This document shows, one piece after another, positions 39,712 through 47,914 of a DNA stretch of 64,000 nucleotides; the stretch's first letter is position 1, and each line of letters begins with the position of its first letter. The DNA lies in assembly GCA_033344895.1 (NCBI GenBank), contig JAWPMN010000001.1, forward strand, positions 186,001-250,000, given 5' to 3'. A program made the translations under genes and the position numbers. The notes beneath the pieces were generated by a model that saw only the letters and a list, made by a program, of their open reading frames with translations, was not told the DNA's origin and made no database searches. This stretch comes from Alphaproteobacteria bacterium. Its GTDB lineage: Bacteria > Pseudomonadota > Alphaproteobacteria > UBA8366 > Aestuariispiraceae.

Positions 39712-42604
39712 GCGCATCCAGATCGATATCGTCGATCTGATCCGGGCGCAGGTATTTCCGGGCATAGTCCAGATAGATTCCGGACCGCAGGAAAAGGTCG
39801 AACAGGTCGGGGTCGATATGGCTGTCCTTGACCATGAACCCCATGATCCTGAGAGCCTCGGAGAGTGTCTTCCCCTTCTTGTAGGGCCGGTCGACTGCGG
39901 TCAGCGCCTCGAAAATGTCCGCAACCGCCATCATCCGGGCGACCATCGACATTTCGTCCCGATGCAAGCGTTTCGGATAGCCCGTGCCATCCATCTTCTC
40001 ATGATGTCCACCGGCCAGTTCCGGCACCTGGCGCAGGTGCTTGGGGAACGGCAATCGGTCCAGCATCTTGATGGTCTGCACAATGTGCTCGTTGATCTTG
40101 TAACGATCCTCATCGGTCAGGGTCCCCCGGGCGACCTTGAGGTTATGGATCTCACCCCGGTTATACAGATATTCGGGAACGTCCATCCTGAACCCCCAGG
40201 GATTGTCGGGGGCGATCCGATCCGCTTCCGGTCGCTCGAAGAGATGTTCGGGGCGGTCTGACAGCAGCGGCTCGGTCACCGGCAGACCGGACGACGCGCC
40301 TGCCCGCTCCTTGCGGGCCCGCTCGTCGTGGGACACGCCCAGCCGATCATCCAGCGTGCGCGTCCAGGTTCTGCCGGCAATGCGTTCGATCTCATCCATC
40401 CGATCGGGGGACATGAACTCCCCCCCTTGATTGCATTCCGCCAGAAACGCGAAATCGGCATCCAATGCCGCCAGTTCCGCCTTCAGAGCCGCGTCGTCCG
40501 CAGGGTCCCCGCCGGTTTCCAGAACCTGCCGCAGGAATGCGATTTCCGCCTCTCGCTTCATGACCTCGACCCGCATGCGGACTTCGTGAATGCGGTCGTA
40601 GATGGTTTCCAGCTTTGTCGCCTTGTCGACGACGAATTCGGGGGTCGTCACCTTCCCGCAGTCGTGCAGCCAGGACGCCACATGGATGGCCTCCCAATCA
40701 TCCTCCGACAGACGAAAGCCACCGAAGGGCCCGTCCGTCGCCCGGTCCGCTTCGGCCGCCAGCATCTTGGTCAATTCGGGCACACGGGCACAATGACCGC
40801 CGGTATAGGGGCTCTTGGCATCAATCGCGCCGGCGATCATCTGGATGAAGCTTTCGAACAGCTCCTTCTGGGCGGCAATCAGCTGGCGGGTTTCTACGGA
40901 AACCGCGGCGGCCCCGGACAGGGCTTCGGTGAACCGAACCAGCGCCCGATCCATGGAGTGGCTTTCGATCAGCAACAGGACACCGACCAACTCTTTCTGG
41001 CGATTGTAGAGTGGGGCAGCCAGAAGGAATTGCGCGGGCTCCGAAAGGTGGGCGTCGATCCCGACCAGTCCACAACGCTCCAGTTCCACCGTGTTGGCTT
41101 CGGCGCTTTCGGCGTTCTCATCCGCAATCGACCGGACGACAACATTGTCCCGATGCTGCAGCAGGATTTCCGGTATCGAAAATTCAAGATCGGTCTGATC
41201 ATCGAGGCGGGCGGCATGCGGTACGAGGCGGCGCTCATCCGCGTCCGTCAGATAGAGAATCCCCGCTTCGGTGTCGGTCGTCGCGATGATCTCGTCCAGA
41301 AGGCGCCGAACCAGCCTGTCGAAGTCTTCCTCCGCCGCTATGGCACGGTTGATTTCCAGGAAGCGCTGAATGGTCATACGCATCCCGTCGATCGTATGGG
41401 ACAGTTCGGACACTTCCAAAATCCGGGTGCGGGTCCGGATCGGATCGTCGAATTCGAAGGAAGCAAGCCCTCCTACCTCCTCCGACAGCGCCTTGAGCGG
41501 GCGTGAGATCTGGCGCACGACGAACAGCCCAACCGGGAAGGCCAGAATAAGGATCAGCAGGATCAGAACGCCCTGTTTCTGGGCGATGTCCCGCGACGCG
41601 GACAGCATGTCGCTTACCGGCACCGCAAGCACGATCATCGCCGCCTCGCCCAGCCCGATATCCAGTTCACCGTATGAGTAGATCCAATCCTCGCCGTCGA
41701 CCTCGATCAGACCATGATGGTCCTTGTCGCCCCGGGCAATCGAGGCCGCGACCTGCGAGAGAACCGGCACGCCGAGTTGGTCGACATGGATGCGCGATGC
41801 CCCGCCGTCGGCCTCCTGCCGGATGATTCTGGACAGGTCCGTATAGGCAATCAGGGTGCCGTCCGGTTCCAGAATGGCGACTTCCGAAGATTCCGTCGGA
41901 CGGACATCGGCGACTTCGGCCGCCAGTTGCTCCAGGGTCGCGTCCATGCCCAGGATGGCCCCGGCATTGGCGGCGCGGCGTGACACGGTAATTCCGACCT
42001 CACCCGTCGTATAGAACAGATAGGGGCGGCTGATCCTGGGTGCGCCGGTACTTTCGCTGGCCTGGTACCAGGGCCGGCGGCGCGGATCGTAGTCGTAATC
42101 CGGCCTCTCCAGCGCCTGCAACAGACGAATCCGCTCATCGTAGTAGCGGTATTCGCCGAGCATGGTGCCATCCCCCTGCTCTGTCAGCGTCTGGACCAGA
42201 TAGGCGGCATCCGACGGGGCCTCGAAGAAGACTCGCACTTCCTGGTCGTTCAAGCGCCGTACCAGGATGAACTCACCATTGGGATACCCGGCATAGACCG
42301 ACTTGACCGTCGGGTTCACGCGCAGGCTTTCCACCAGGATCGGCAACCGGTCGAGCCGCGCGGGCAGGTTTCTGGCCAGGGATAGCCGGTCGTGGATCAG
42401 AAGCCCCAATTGCGACTGGATCGGTTCGACCAGCCGTCGACCGCGTTCGTGCAACAACCGATGCAGGCTTTCGAACTGATCGCCCAGCGACGCCCGCATT
42501 GTGGAATTCATGCCGGAATACCCGACATAGGCGATCCCACCGCCGACCACGAGCATCATCGCAAGACCAGCCGCCAGAAGCACTGTCTGTACCGACAGCT
42601 TCAC
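39683..42604 (-). CDS. Membrane sensor with Cache, HAMP, GAF and HD-GYP domains (probable c-di-GMP phosphodiesterase)
   Basis: A 973-residue protein: membrane helix (about 8-30), large periplasmic dCache-like region (RRPWYQASESTG; YTTGEVGITVSRR), second helix (about 345-365), HAMP, a GAF-like domain (about 430-600) and an HD-GYP domain. The HD pair is at about residue 647 (SWLHDCGKVTTPE) and the GYP motif at about 874 (HHEKMDGTGYPKRL). HD-GYP enzymes hydrolyse c-di-GMP. These motifs are normally about 65 residues apart, so roughly 160 extra residues with a coiled-coil-like stretch split the domain. A GTG start is used, without a strong ribosome binding site. Confidence 0.88.
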   Translation of the reverse strand: MKLSVQTVLLAAGLAMMLVVGGGIAYVGYSGMNSTMRASLGDQFESLHRLLHERGRRLVEPIQSQLGLLIHDRLSLARNLPARLDRLPILVESLRVNPTVKSVYAGYPNGEFILVRRLNDQEVRVFFEAPSDAAYLVQTLTEQGDGTMLGEYRYYDERIRLLQALERPDYDYDPRRRPWYQASESTGAPRISRPYLFYTTGEVGITVSRRAANAGAILGMDATLEQLAAEVADVRPTESSEVAILEPDGTLIAYTDLSRIIRQEADGGASRIHVDQLGVPVLSQVAASIARGDKDHHGLIEVDGEDWIYSYGELDIGLGEAAMIVLAVPVSDMLSASRDIAQKQGVLILLILILAFPVGLFVVRQISRPLKALSEEVGGLASFEFDDPIRTRTRILEVSELSHTIDGMRMTIQRFLEINRAIAAEEDFDRLVRRLLDEIIATTDTEAGILYLTDADERRLVPHAARLDDQTDLEFSIPEILLQHRDNVVVRSIADENAESAEANTVELERCGLVGIDAHLSEPAQFLLAAPLYNRQKELVGVLLLIESHSMDRALVRFTEALSGAAAVSVETRQLIAAQKELFESFIQMIAGAIDAKSPYTGGHCARVPELTKMLAAEADRATDGPFGGFRLSEDDWEAIHVASWLHDCGKVTTPEFVVDKATKLETIYDRIHEVRMRVEVMKREAEIAFLRQVLETGGDPADDAALKAELAALDADFAFLAECNQGGEFMSPDRMDEIERIAGRTWTRTLDDRLGVSHDERARKERAGASSGLPVTEPLLSDRPEHLFERPEADRIAPDNPWGFRMDVPEYLYNRGEIHNLKVARGTLTDEDRYKINEHIVQTIKMLDRLPFPKHLRQVPELAGGHHEKMDGTGYPKRLHRDEMSMVARMMAVADIFEALTAVDRPYKKGKTLSEALRIMGFMVKDSHIDPDLFDLFLRSGIYLDYARKYLRPDQIDDIDLDALRRVLPAAE

Positions 42605-42806
42605 GTTCTGAAAGTAATGCAGCGCAGGTTCCCCAGGATGCCCGATTTCGTCCCGGGGATTGTTTTAGCGCGTCGAAGCACCTGCTGTAACCAAGTTTTC
42701 GCGCTTTACCTGAATTCGGTGGCTTCAGGCAGATTACTGCGAGAAGCCTCGACATGACATGCGCTTCGGGGTGAGGGGCGTTGCAACCCACCCGTCCCGC
42801 TTCAGA

Positions 42807-43160
42807 TCACGGCGTGGCCGGGTCGACTTCGTAAAGCAATGTGCCCGTGCTGTCATAGGCGCGGACGACGTCACGACCGTCTTCCGTTCGGATCAGAAGG
42901 TAAAGCCGGCCACCATCCGCGGTCATGGACAGGACACCGCCGGACGCCCCACCCGGTGCCGGGTTAGGCATGGATGCGGGAACCGTGGCGGATGTTTCGG
43001 GACTATCGGAGGAACCCAGCTTGCCCGCCTTCATGGCGATACCGTATACCAGCCCTCCCAAACCCAGGACGATCAGGACGCCCAGGGTCGCAACGACGAT
43101 GACGATGCCGCGATTGGCGCGGACCGGATGTTCATTCGGATCGATGTCGTTCTGGGCCAT
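42807..43160 (-). CDS. Small single-pass membrane protein (DUF6476-like)
   Basis: A 117-residue protein: about 18 polar residues, one strong membrane helix (GIVIVVATLGVLIVLGLGGLVYGIA, shown in part), then a Ser/Pro-rich linker and a small beta-rich C-terminal domain (GRLYLLIRTEDGRDVVRAYD). No family is recognised with certainty; small membrane proteins sit next to rluD in other Alphaproteobacteria (DUF6476). The ATG at 43160 is chosen; one at 43187 is in frame. It is divergent from rluD with a short shared spacer. Confidence 0.65.
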   Translation of the reverse strand: MAQNDIDPNEHPVRANRGIVIVVATLGVLIVLGLGGLVYGIAMKAGKLGSSDSPETSATVPASMPNPAPGGASGGVLSMTADGGRLYLLIRTEDGRDVVRAYDSTGTLLYEVDPATP

Positions 43161-43212
43161 GGCAACTGGTTCCTGAATATCCGGCATGCCGACCGGATCA
43201 GAGGTGGATACG

Positions 43213-44250
43213 ATGACCGACGGACTTCCCGAAGACGACGACAACCCCGTGATCGCGGGGGCCGGCGACGACGCCGGTGGCGCGGTCCTGCTGACCGTGA
43301 CGGACGATGCCGAAGGTACCCGCCTCGACCGTTATCTGGCCGATGTGCTGCCGGACCTTTCCCGAAGCCGGGTTCAGGCCCTGCTGCGGGATGGCTGCGT
43401 CCAATCGGAAAGCGGCACGACAGTATCCGACGCCTCGGCGAGGGTCAAACGCGGTGCGACCTACTCCGTGACGGTCCCTGCCCCGGAGGCCGCGACACCC
43501 GAGCCGCAGGACATTCCCCTGAACATTGTCCATGAAGACGCGCATCTGATTGTCATCGACAAGCCGGCCGGCATGGTCGTGCATCCCGCCCCTGGAAACC
43601 GTGACGGCACCTTGGTCAACGCGCTTCTGCATCATTGCGGGGACAGTCTGCTCGGGATCGGCGGGGTGCTGCGTCCCGGCATCGTACATCGCATCGACAA
43701 GGACACATCCGGGCTCATGGTCGCAGCCAAGAGCGACAAGGCCCATGCCGGTCTGGCCGCCCTCTTCGCAGAACACGCGATCGAGCGGCTGTATCGCGCC
43801 ATTGTCATCGGCGTTCCCGAGCCGGTCCAGGGCACCATCGACCAGAATATCGGTCGCCATCCGACCGACCGCATCCGCTTTGCGACGGTCAGCGAGTTCA
43901 GCGGTAAGACCGCGATCACCCACTACCGGCTGCTGGCCCAGTCCGACATGGCCGTCGCGGAAATCGAATGCCGCCTGGAAACCGGTCGGACCCATCAGAT
44001 CCGCGTGCACATGGCCAGTGCCGGACACCCGCTGGTCGGGGATCCCCTCTATGGACGGTCGACCCGCACGCGTCGGGCCGCGCTGTCCCGCGAAAAGCGG
44101 ATCGCCGCCGATGCCTTCCCCCGCCAGGCCCTGCACGCGGCCACTCTGGCCTTTCGGCATCCAGTGACCGGAGAGGACCTGTCCTTCGCGACCGAGCCAC
44201 CGGAGGACTATCGCACCCTGAGATCACGGATGGGTCTCGACAACGGGTAG
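43213..44250 (+). CDS. rluD: 23S rRNA pseudouridine synthase RluD (RluA family)
   Basis: Makes pseudouridines in helix 69 of 23S rRNA (1911, 1915 and 1917 in E. coli). The 345-residue product has an N-terminal S4-like RNA-binding domain (TRLDRYLADVLPDLSRSRVQ) and the RluA catalytic motif GIVHRIDKDTSGLMV with the active Asp. KPAGMVVHPAPG and GRTHQIRVHMA are further family blocks. The ATG at 43213 has AGAGGTGG about 6-13 bases upstream. Confidence 0.94.
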   Translation: MTDGLPEDDDNPVIAGAGDDAGGAVLLTVTDDAEGTRLDRYLADVLPDLSRSRVQALLRDGCVQSESGTTVSDASARVKRGATYSVTVPAPEAATPEPQDIPLNIVHEDAHLIVIDKPAGMVVHPAPGNRDGTLVNALLHHCGDSLLGIGGVLRPGIVHRIDKDTSGLMVAAKSDKAHAGLAALFAEHAIERLYRAIVIGVPEPVQGTIDQNIGRHPTDRIRFATVSEFSGKTAITHYRLLAQSDMAVAEIECRLETGRTHQIRVHMASAGHPLVGDPLYGRSTRTRRAALSREKRIAADAFPRQALHAATLAFRHPVTGEDLSFATEPPEDYRTLRSRMGLDNG

Positions 44251-44273
44251 TTGCGACCGATTATCAGCGCGAT

Positions 44274-44293
44274 TGACAATCATTATCATCAAT
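44274..44293. promoter_or_regulatory. Fur-box-like site before bfd
   Basis: TGACAATCATTATCATCAAT contains NAT repeats and resembles one face of the Fur consensus (GATAATGATAATCATTATC). It lies 41-60 bases before the bfd start codon, in a good place to repress bfd when iron is plentiful. The match is imperfect. Confidence 0.55.
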
Positions 44294-44334
44294 ACTATCT
44301 GAATTGCGTAGCGACCTAGGAGGTTATGCGCGCG

Positions 44335-44523
44335 ATGTATGTTTGCATTTGCAATGCTGTATGCTCCGACCGGGTGTCCGCGGCGATCGATAGCGGACAT
44401 CACGATCCGGAATCCGTCTATGCTGCCTGTGGCGTACGGCCGAATTGCGGCATGTGCGCCGAAACCATTGAAGAGATGATCTGGAGTCGCAAGGCGTCGG
44501 TCACGCCGGTGCCCGCGGAGTAG
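44335..44523 (+). CDS. bfd: Bacterioferritin-associated ferredoxin (Bfd)
   Basis: A 62-residue [2Fe-2S] protein that delivers electrons to bacterioferritin so stored iron can be released. The four cysteine ligands are in YVCICN and CGVRPNCGMC. It starts MYVCICNAV like the family; an ATG three codons earlier (44326) follows AGGAGG more closely and may be used instead. The bfr gene lies 245 bases downstream on the opposite strand. Confidence 0.9.
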   Translation: MYVCICNAVCSDRVSAAIDSGHHDPESVYAACGVRPNCGMCAETIEEMIWSRKASVTPVPAE

Positions 44524-44524
44524 A

Positions 44525-44689
44525 ATGTTCACGTTCCGCATGATGAGCCGGTGGATCCGCATGGCGGAAAGCCCCGTCAGAGAAGAGCCGGACAACAACG
44601 ACGACCGTCAGAACCCGGACCGCCGCGCCAGCGTTCCCGACACTTCGGCTCCGGACGATCGAGACCGTTCCGGACGTTGGACGCCCTGA
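44525..44689 (+). CDS. Possible 54-residue protein between bfd and bfr
   Basis: An ATG one base after the bfd stop (TAGAATG) opens a 54-codon frame rich in Arg, Asp and Pro, ending before a hairpin. It has no recognisable domain or membrane segment. Coupling to bfd translation would allow expression without its own ribosome binding site. It could equally be chance. Confidence 0.3.
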   Translation: MFTFRMMSRWIRMAESPVREEPDNNDDRQNPDRRASVPDTSAPDDRDRSGRWTP

Positions 44690-44705
44690 CGCCGCTCTAA
44701 CGGAA

Positions 44706-44739
44706 AGTCCCGGCCTGCGCGGAACGGCAAACCGGGACT
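44706..44739. terminator. Hairpin between bfd and bfr
   Basis: Perfect arms AGTCCCGG (44706-44713) and CCGGGACT (44732-44739) with an 18-base loop, at the convergent junction of bfd and bfr. No T-run follows on either side, so it is only a weak terminator candidate. Confidence 0.4.
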
Positions 44740-44767
44740 CAATCCCATCCGAAGAATGTCGATGCCC

Positions 44768-45256
44768 TTACGAGGACGATGAATCTTCACCGAACATGTG
44801 CTCCTGCAGGTAGTTCTGCAGTCCCGTGCTCTCGATCAGATTCTGCTGGGTTTCCAGCCAATCGATATGCTCTTCGGTGTCTTCCAGGATCTTCTCGAAA
44901 ATCTCCCGGCTGACGAAGTCACGGTTTTCCTCGCAGACCGGAATGGCCTCCTTCAGCGCGGCCTGGTTGGCCATTTCCAGAGACAGGTCGCATTCCAGCA
45001 TTTCCGGCACGTTCTGACCGATCTTGAGGCGGCCGAGATCCTGCAGGTTGGGCAGCCCGTTGAGCATCAGGATTCGCTCGATCAGGTAGTCGGCGTGCTT
45101 CATCTCGCCGATGGATTCTTCATAGACCTTGTGCGCGAGACGCTGAAAGCCCCAGTCCTTCAACATGCGCGCATGCAGAAAGTACTGATTGATCGCCGTC
45201 AGTTCGTTCTTGAGGATCGCATTCAAATGTTCAATGACGCTCGGGTTACCCTGCAT
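44768..45256 (-). CDS. bfr: Bacterioferritin
   Basis: Heme-containing ferritin that stores iron in a 24-subunit shell. The 162-residue product matches the family along its length. Met52 (in EMKHAD) is the heme ligand; ferroxidase residues Glu18, Glu51, His54 and the later Glu and ExxH ([11 protein letters not shown]) are in place. Start at the ATG giving [13 protein letters not shown] Fur-like site lies 67 bases upstream. Confidence 0.96.
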   Translation of the reverse strand: MQGNPSVIEHLNAILKNELTAINQYFLHARMLKDWGFQRLAHKVYEESIGEMKHADYLIERILMLNGLPNLQDLGRLKIGQNVPEMLECDLSLEMANQAALKEAIPVCEENRDFVSREIFEKILEDTEEHIDWLETQQNLIESTGLQNYLQEHMFGEDSSSS

Positions 45257-45322
45257 CTCGCCATCCCTTCGATTCCATGATTGGTTGCTCCCAACCTGCC
45301 CAAGACAGCAAGAGAAGTCCAC

Positions 45323-45337
45323 TGATAACGACTCTCA
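45323..45337. promoter_or_regulatory. Fur-like 7-1-7 site before bfr
   Basis: TGATAAC-G-ACTCTCA approximates the TGATAAT-N-ATTATCA form of the Fur site. It lies 67 bases before the bfr start codon and 35 bases past the end of the PAS gene. Four mismatches in one half make it tentative; an Irr- or RirA-type site is also possible. Confidence 0.4.
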
Positions 45338-45371
45338 AGACATTGATACTATTTGCGTTTTGCACCTAAGA

Positions 45372-45872
45372 CTAAGTTGCAACGACGGCACTGATGAGAA
45401 AGTCGACCCGTTTCCCGTCCCGGCTCAGCGGCAGACGCAGGGTCGACATCTGTTTGTATCCGGGCATGTCCCAGTCAACGGGTCCCGATTGCCGGCCGAT
45501 CGCCGGTTTCTGCACGAGTTTGCGAATGAAGGCGAGATCGAACTCATTGTAGTTGGTCGCATCGATCCGATTGCCATAGAAGTGCTGCATCGTCTTGCCG
45601 GTCATTTCCAGGCGCGTCAGTTCGGCCACATGCGTCCCCCACAGCCGATACCGCATGGCGCTGCCCTCGGGATCGACTATTTCACCCAGCGTGATCCATC
45701 CCCACCACCCGCGGAAATTCTCAAACCCGAACTCGGATTTCAGCGGTACGCGACCACCGGAACGGTGGGCAGACCAAATGCGCACAAAATCCGCGTGCGC
45801 GCCGAATTGGTCCGGCTCCGTGTTCAGATCGAAAATCTCGTAGACCCAGTCCTGCTCTTCACACCAGATCAA
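45372..45872 (-). CDS. PAS-domain protein (PAS_5-like)
   Basis: A 166-residue soluble protein resembling the PAS_5 family (PF07310) common in Rhodospirillales. Visible blocks are FRGWWGWITLGEIVDPEG, MRYRLWGTHVAELT and LRLPLSRDGKRVDFLI. No output domain is present, so it may be a stand-alone sensor. The start appears to be TTG with AAGGGG about 10 bases upstream; an in-frame GTG does not exist before a stop. It is read toward bfr and away from rpoH. Confidence 0.75.
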   Translation of the reverse strand: MIWCEEQDWVYEIFDLNTEPDQFGAHADFVRIWSAHRSGGRVPLKSEFGFENFRGWWGWITLGEIVDPEGSAMRYRLWGTHVAELTRLEMTGKTMQHFYGNRIDATNYNEFDLAFIRKLVQKPAIGRQSGPVDWDMPGYKQMSTLRLPLSRDGKRVDFLISAVVAT

Positions 45873-46010
45873 TCGGTCACAACCCCTTCATTCCCTTGCA
45901 CAGCCGGCCCGGCGCCCCCAAGTCACCACATTGTCCTGCCGCAGCCACAGTTCCGCCGCAATCCCGTTTGACACTACAGGAACAAAGTTAGGGTGAATAC
46001 AGCCCTATCG

Positions 46011-46039
46011 TTTCCCATCACGACAAGGTGATTGGGAAA
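46011..46039. promoter_or_regulatory. Inverted repeat in the rpoH upstream region
   Basis: Arms TTTCCCATCAC (46011-46021) and GTGATTGGGAAA (46028-46039) pair with one bulged base around a 6-base loop. It lies 112-140 bases before the rpoH start and could be an operator or a leader hairpin. Nothing ties it to a known regulator. Confidence 0.35.
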
Positions 46040-46150
46040 TGTCAGTTATCAGTGACACCGTATCTTGAATGATCGGGACGCAAACCCTATCTCTCAGGTC
46101 GGTACCTAAGCTGGCTTTTCGCATGCCAGTGACGTTGGGGAGATACATAT

Positions 46151-47038
46151 ATGGCCAACACCGCAAACATTCCTGCGCTCACGCCGGAAGGCAATCTGCA
46201 GCGCTACCTCGACGAGATCCGCAAGTTCCCGATGCTGGAACCGGATCAGGAATACATGCTGGCCAAACGGTGGCGCGAGCATGAGGACCGCGATGCCGCG
46301 CATCAACTGGTCACCAGCCATCTGCGTCTGGTTGCCAAGATCGCCATGGGCTACCGCGGCTATGGATTGCCCGTTGCAGAACTGATTTCCGAAGGCAATG
46401 TCGGCATGATGCAGGCGGTCAAGCGCTTCGATCCGGAGCGTGGGTTCCGCTTGGCGACCTATGCCATGTGGTGGATTCGCGCCGCGATCCAGGAATACAT
46501 TCTGCACTCCTGGTCGCTGGTGAAGATGGGCACCACCGCCGCCCAGAAAAAGCTGTTCTTCAACCTGCGCAAAATCAAAGGGCGCCTGCAGGCGCTGGAG
46601 GAAGGCGATCTGGCGCCGGAAACCGTTGCCAAGATTGCGCAGGAACTGGACGTACCGGAACAGGACGTCGTGAGCATGAACCGGCGGCTGGCCGGGGGCG
46701 ACAACTCGCTCAACGCGCCGCTGCGGGCCGACGGCGACGGGGAATGGCAGGATTGGCTGGAAGACGACAGCGACAGCCAGGAAACCGTGCTCGCCGAGAG
46801 CGAGGAACTGTCCCTGCGCCGGGAAATGCTGGCCCAGGCCATGACCAATCTAAATGACCGGGAACGGCACATTCTGACCGAACGCCGACTGAAGGACGAT
46901 CCGAAGACGCTGGAGGATCTCAGTCAGGAGTACGGCATCAGCCGCGAGCGCGTTCGTCAGATCGAGGTTCGGGCGTTCGAAAAGCTGCAGCGCTCCATGC
47001 GCAACAAGGCAATCGAGCAGAAACTGCAAACCGCCTGA
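46151..47038 (+). CDS. rpoH: RNA polymerase sigma factor RpoH (sigma-32)
   Basis: Heat-shock sigma factor that directs transcription of chaperones and proteases. The 295-residue product has region 2 (LVAKIAMGYRGYGLPVAELI; RLATYAMWWIRAAIQEYI), the RpoH box QKKLFFNLRKIKGRL between regions 2 and 3, and region 4 helix-turn-helix (LEDLSQEYGISRERVRQIE). GGGGAGA precedes the ATG by 6 bases. A strong terminator follows. Many Alphaproteobacteria have two rpoH copies; only one is in this window. Confidence 0.96.
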   Translation: MANTANIPALTPEGNLQRYLDEIRKFPMLEPDQEYMLAKRWREHEDRDAAHQLVTSHLRLVAKIAMGYRGYGLPVAELISEGNVGMMQAVKRFDPERGFRLATYAMWWIRAAIQEYILHSWSLVKMGTTAAQKKLFFNLRKIKGRLQALEEGDLAPETVAKIAQELDVPEQDVVSMNRRLAGGDNSLNAPLRADGDGEWQDWLEDDSDSQETVLAESEELSLRREMLAQAMTNLNDRERHILTERRLKDDPKTLEDLSQEYGISRERVRQIEVRAFEKLQRSMRNKAIEQKLQTA

Positions 47039-47064
47039 CCATCAAGCTCGACGGGCAGACATTC

Positions 47065-47104
47065 GAACGGGCGGCTGGATGCTTCAGCCGCCCGTTCCCG
47101 TTTT
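47065..47104 (+). terminator. Intrinsic terminator of rpoH
   Basis: Perfect 12-base arms GAACGGGCGGCT (47065-47076) and AGCCGCCCGTTC (47086-47097), a 9-base loop, then CCGTTTT. It lies 26 bases after the rpoH stop. The second arm reaches into the 3' end of the convergent membrane-protein gene. Confidence 0.85.
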
Positions 47105-47776
47105 ACCATGGTCTTCGTCAAAGGCTTCATCCGACAGGCCATTGCCGTTTCCGTCCATTGAGTCGGGGTCTGGCTCTTCCTCTTCACCGTCGGACGTTCC
47201 CGATTCGACCGCGGCCAGTTCGTCCAGCGGTGCCGATTTGCGCACCTCGCTGCCCCATTCCTTTTCCAGATCCTTCTGGCTTTCCTTGATCGACTTGCGG
47301 CGCATCTCCAGCGACAGGTCGAGATAGCGCAGGACCATGCCAGGGACCATGAAGTGCACGCCCCAGCCCACGCCGGCCGCCCCCAGCATGATGATCCAGT
47401 TCATCGGATCGCGCAGCAGGTCGATGGTGGATGCCAGCGAAACATCGCCGCCCCAGAGATCGAACGCCACGATCAGCGCGCCGGCCAGATTGGTCCAGGC
47501 GACCGTCTTTGTCGCATAGCGGCGCGGATGGGTGTCGATCAGGTAGGCGACACCGGTTGGCAGCATACCCACCGCCAGAAGAATGACCGTCTCGTAGAAG
47601 AACAGGCAGATCAGGCAGGAAAAGGCCATGATGATCGTGTAGTAGCCGGCGGACCGCTTTTTGGGGGCGGCCCCTCTGGCCTGGTTGGCGCCCCTATTGA
47701 CGGGAGCCGGTGCCGCCTGGGGCGCCCGCGCCGAGCCAATTTCGTCGACCAGGTCGTTATCCGGTGACCGTGCCAT
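47084..47776 (-). CDS. Hypothetical four-helix membrane protein with acidic tail
   Basis: A 230-residue protein of no recognised family. The N-terminal 40 residues are Ala/Pro-rich and basic near the membrane. Membrane helices are likely at about residues 46-62, 64-82, 92-110 and 125-147. The C-terminal 75 residues hold a charged helix (SLEMRRKSIKESQKDLEKEW) and a strongly acidic Gly/Asp/Glu tail. The gene is convergent with rpoH and its last codons overlap the rpoH terminator. The downstream neighbour of the pseudokinase gene, it may be cotranscribed with it (138-base gap). Confidence 0.7.
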   Translation of the reverse strand: MARSPDNDLVDEIGSARAPQAAPAPVNRGANQARGAAPKKRSAGYYTIIMAFSCLICLFFYETVILLAVGMLPTGVAYLIDTHPRRYATKTVAWTNLAGALIVAFDLWGGDVSLASTIDLLRDPMNWIIMLGAAGVGWGVHFMVPGMVLRYLDLSLEMRRKSIKESQKDLEKEWGSEVRKSAPLDELAAVESGTSDGEEEEPDPDSMDGNGNGLSDEAFDEDHGKTGTGG

Positions 47777-47914
47777 CTTATGCTGCCGTCTCCATACGCG
47801 TTCACCAGTTCCTAGACTATCCTGTGGCGAGAGTAACCCAACTACGGCTACGCGCCCATTAGGGTCTCAAGGGCGATATGTCGCCGCAAACCTATCCGCT
47901 TATCCAATTCATCC

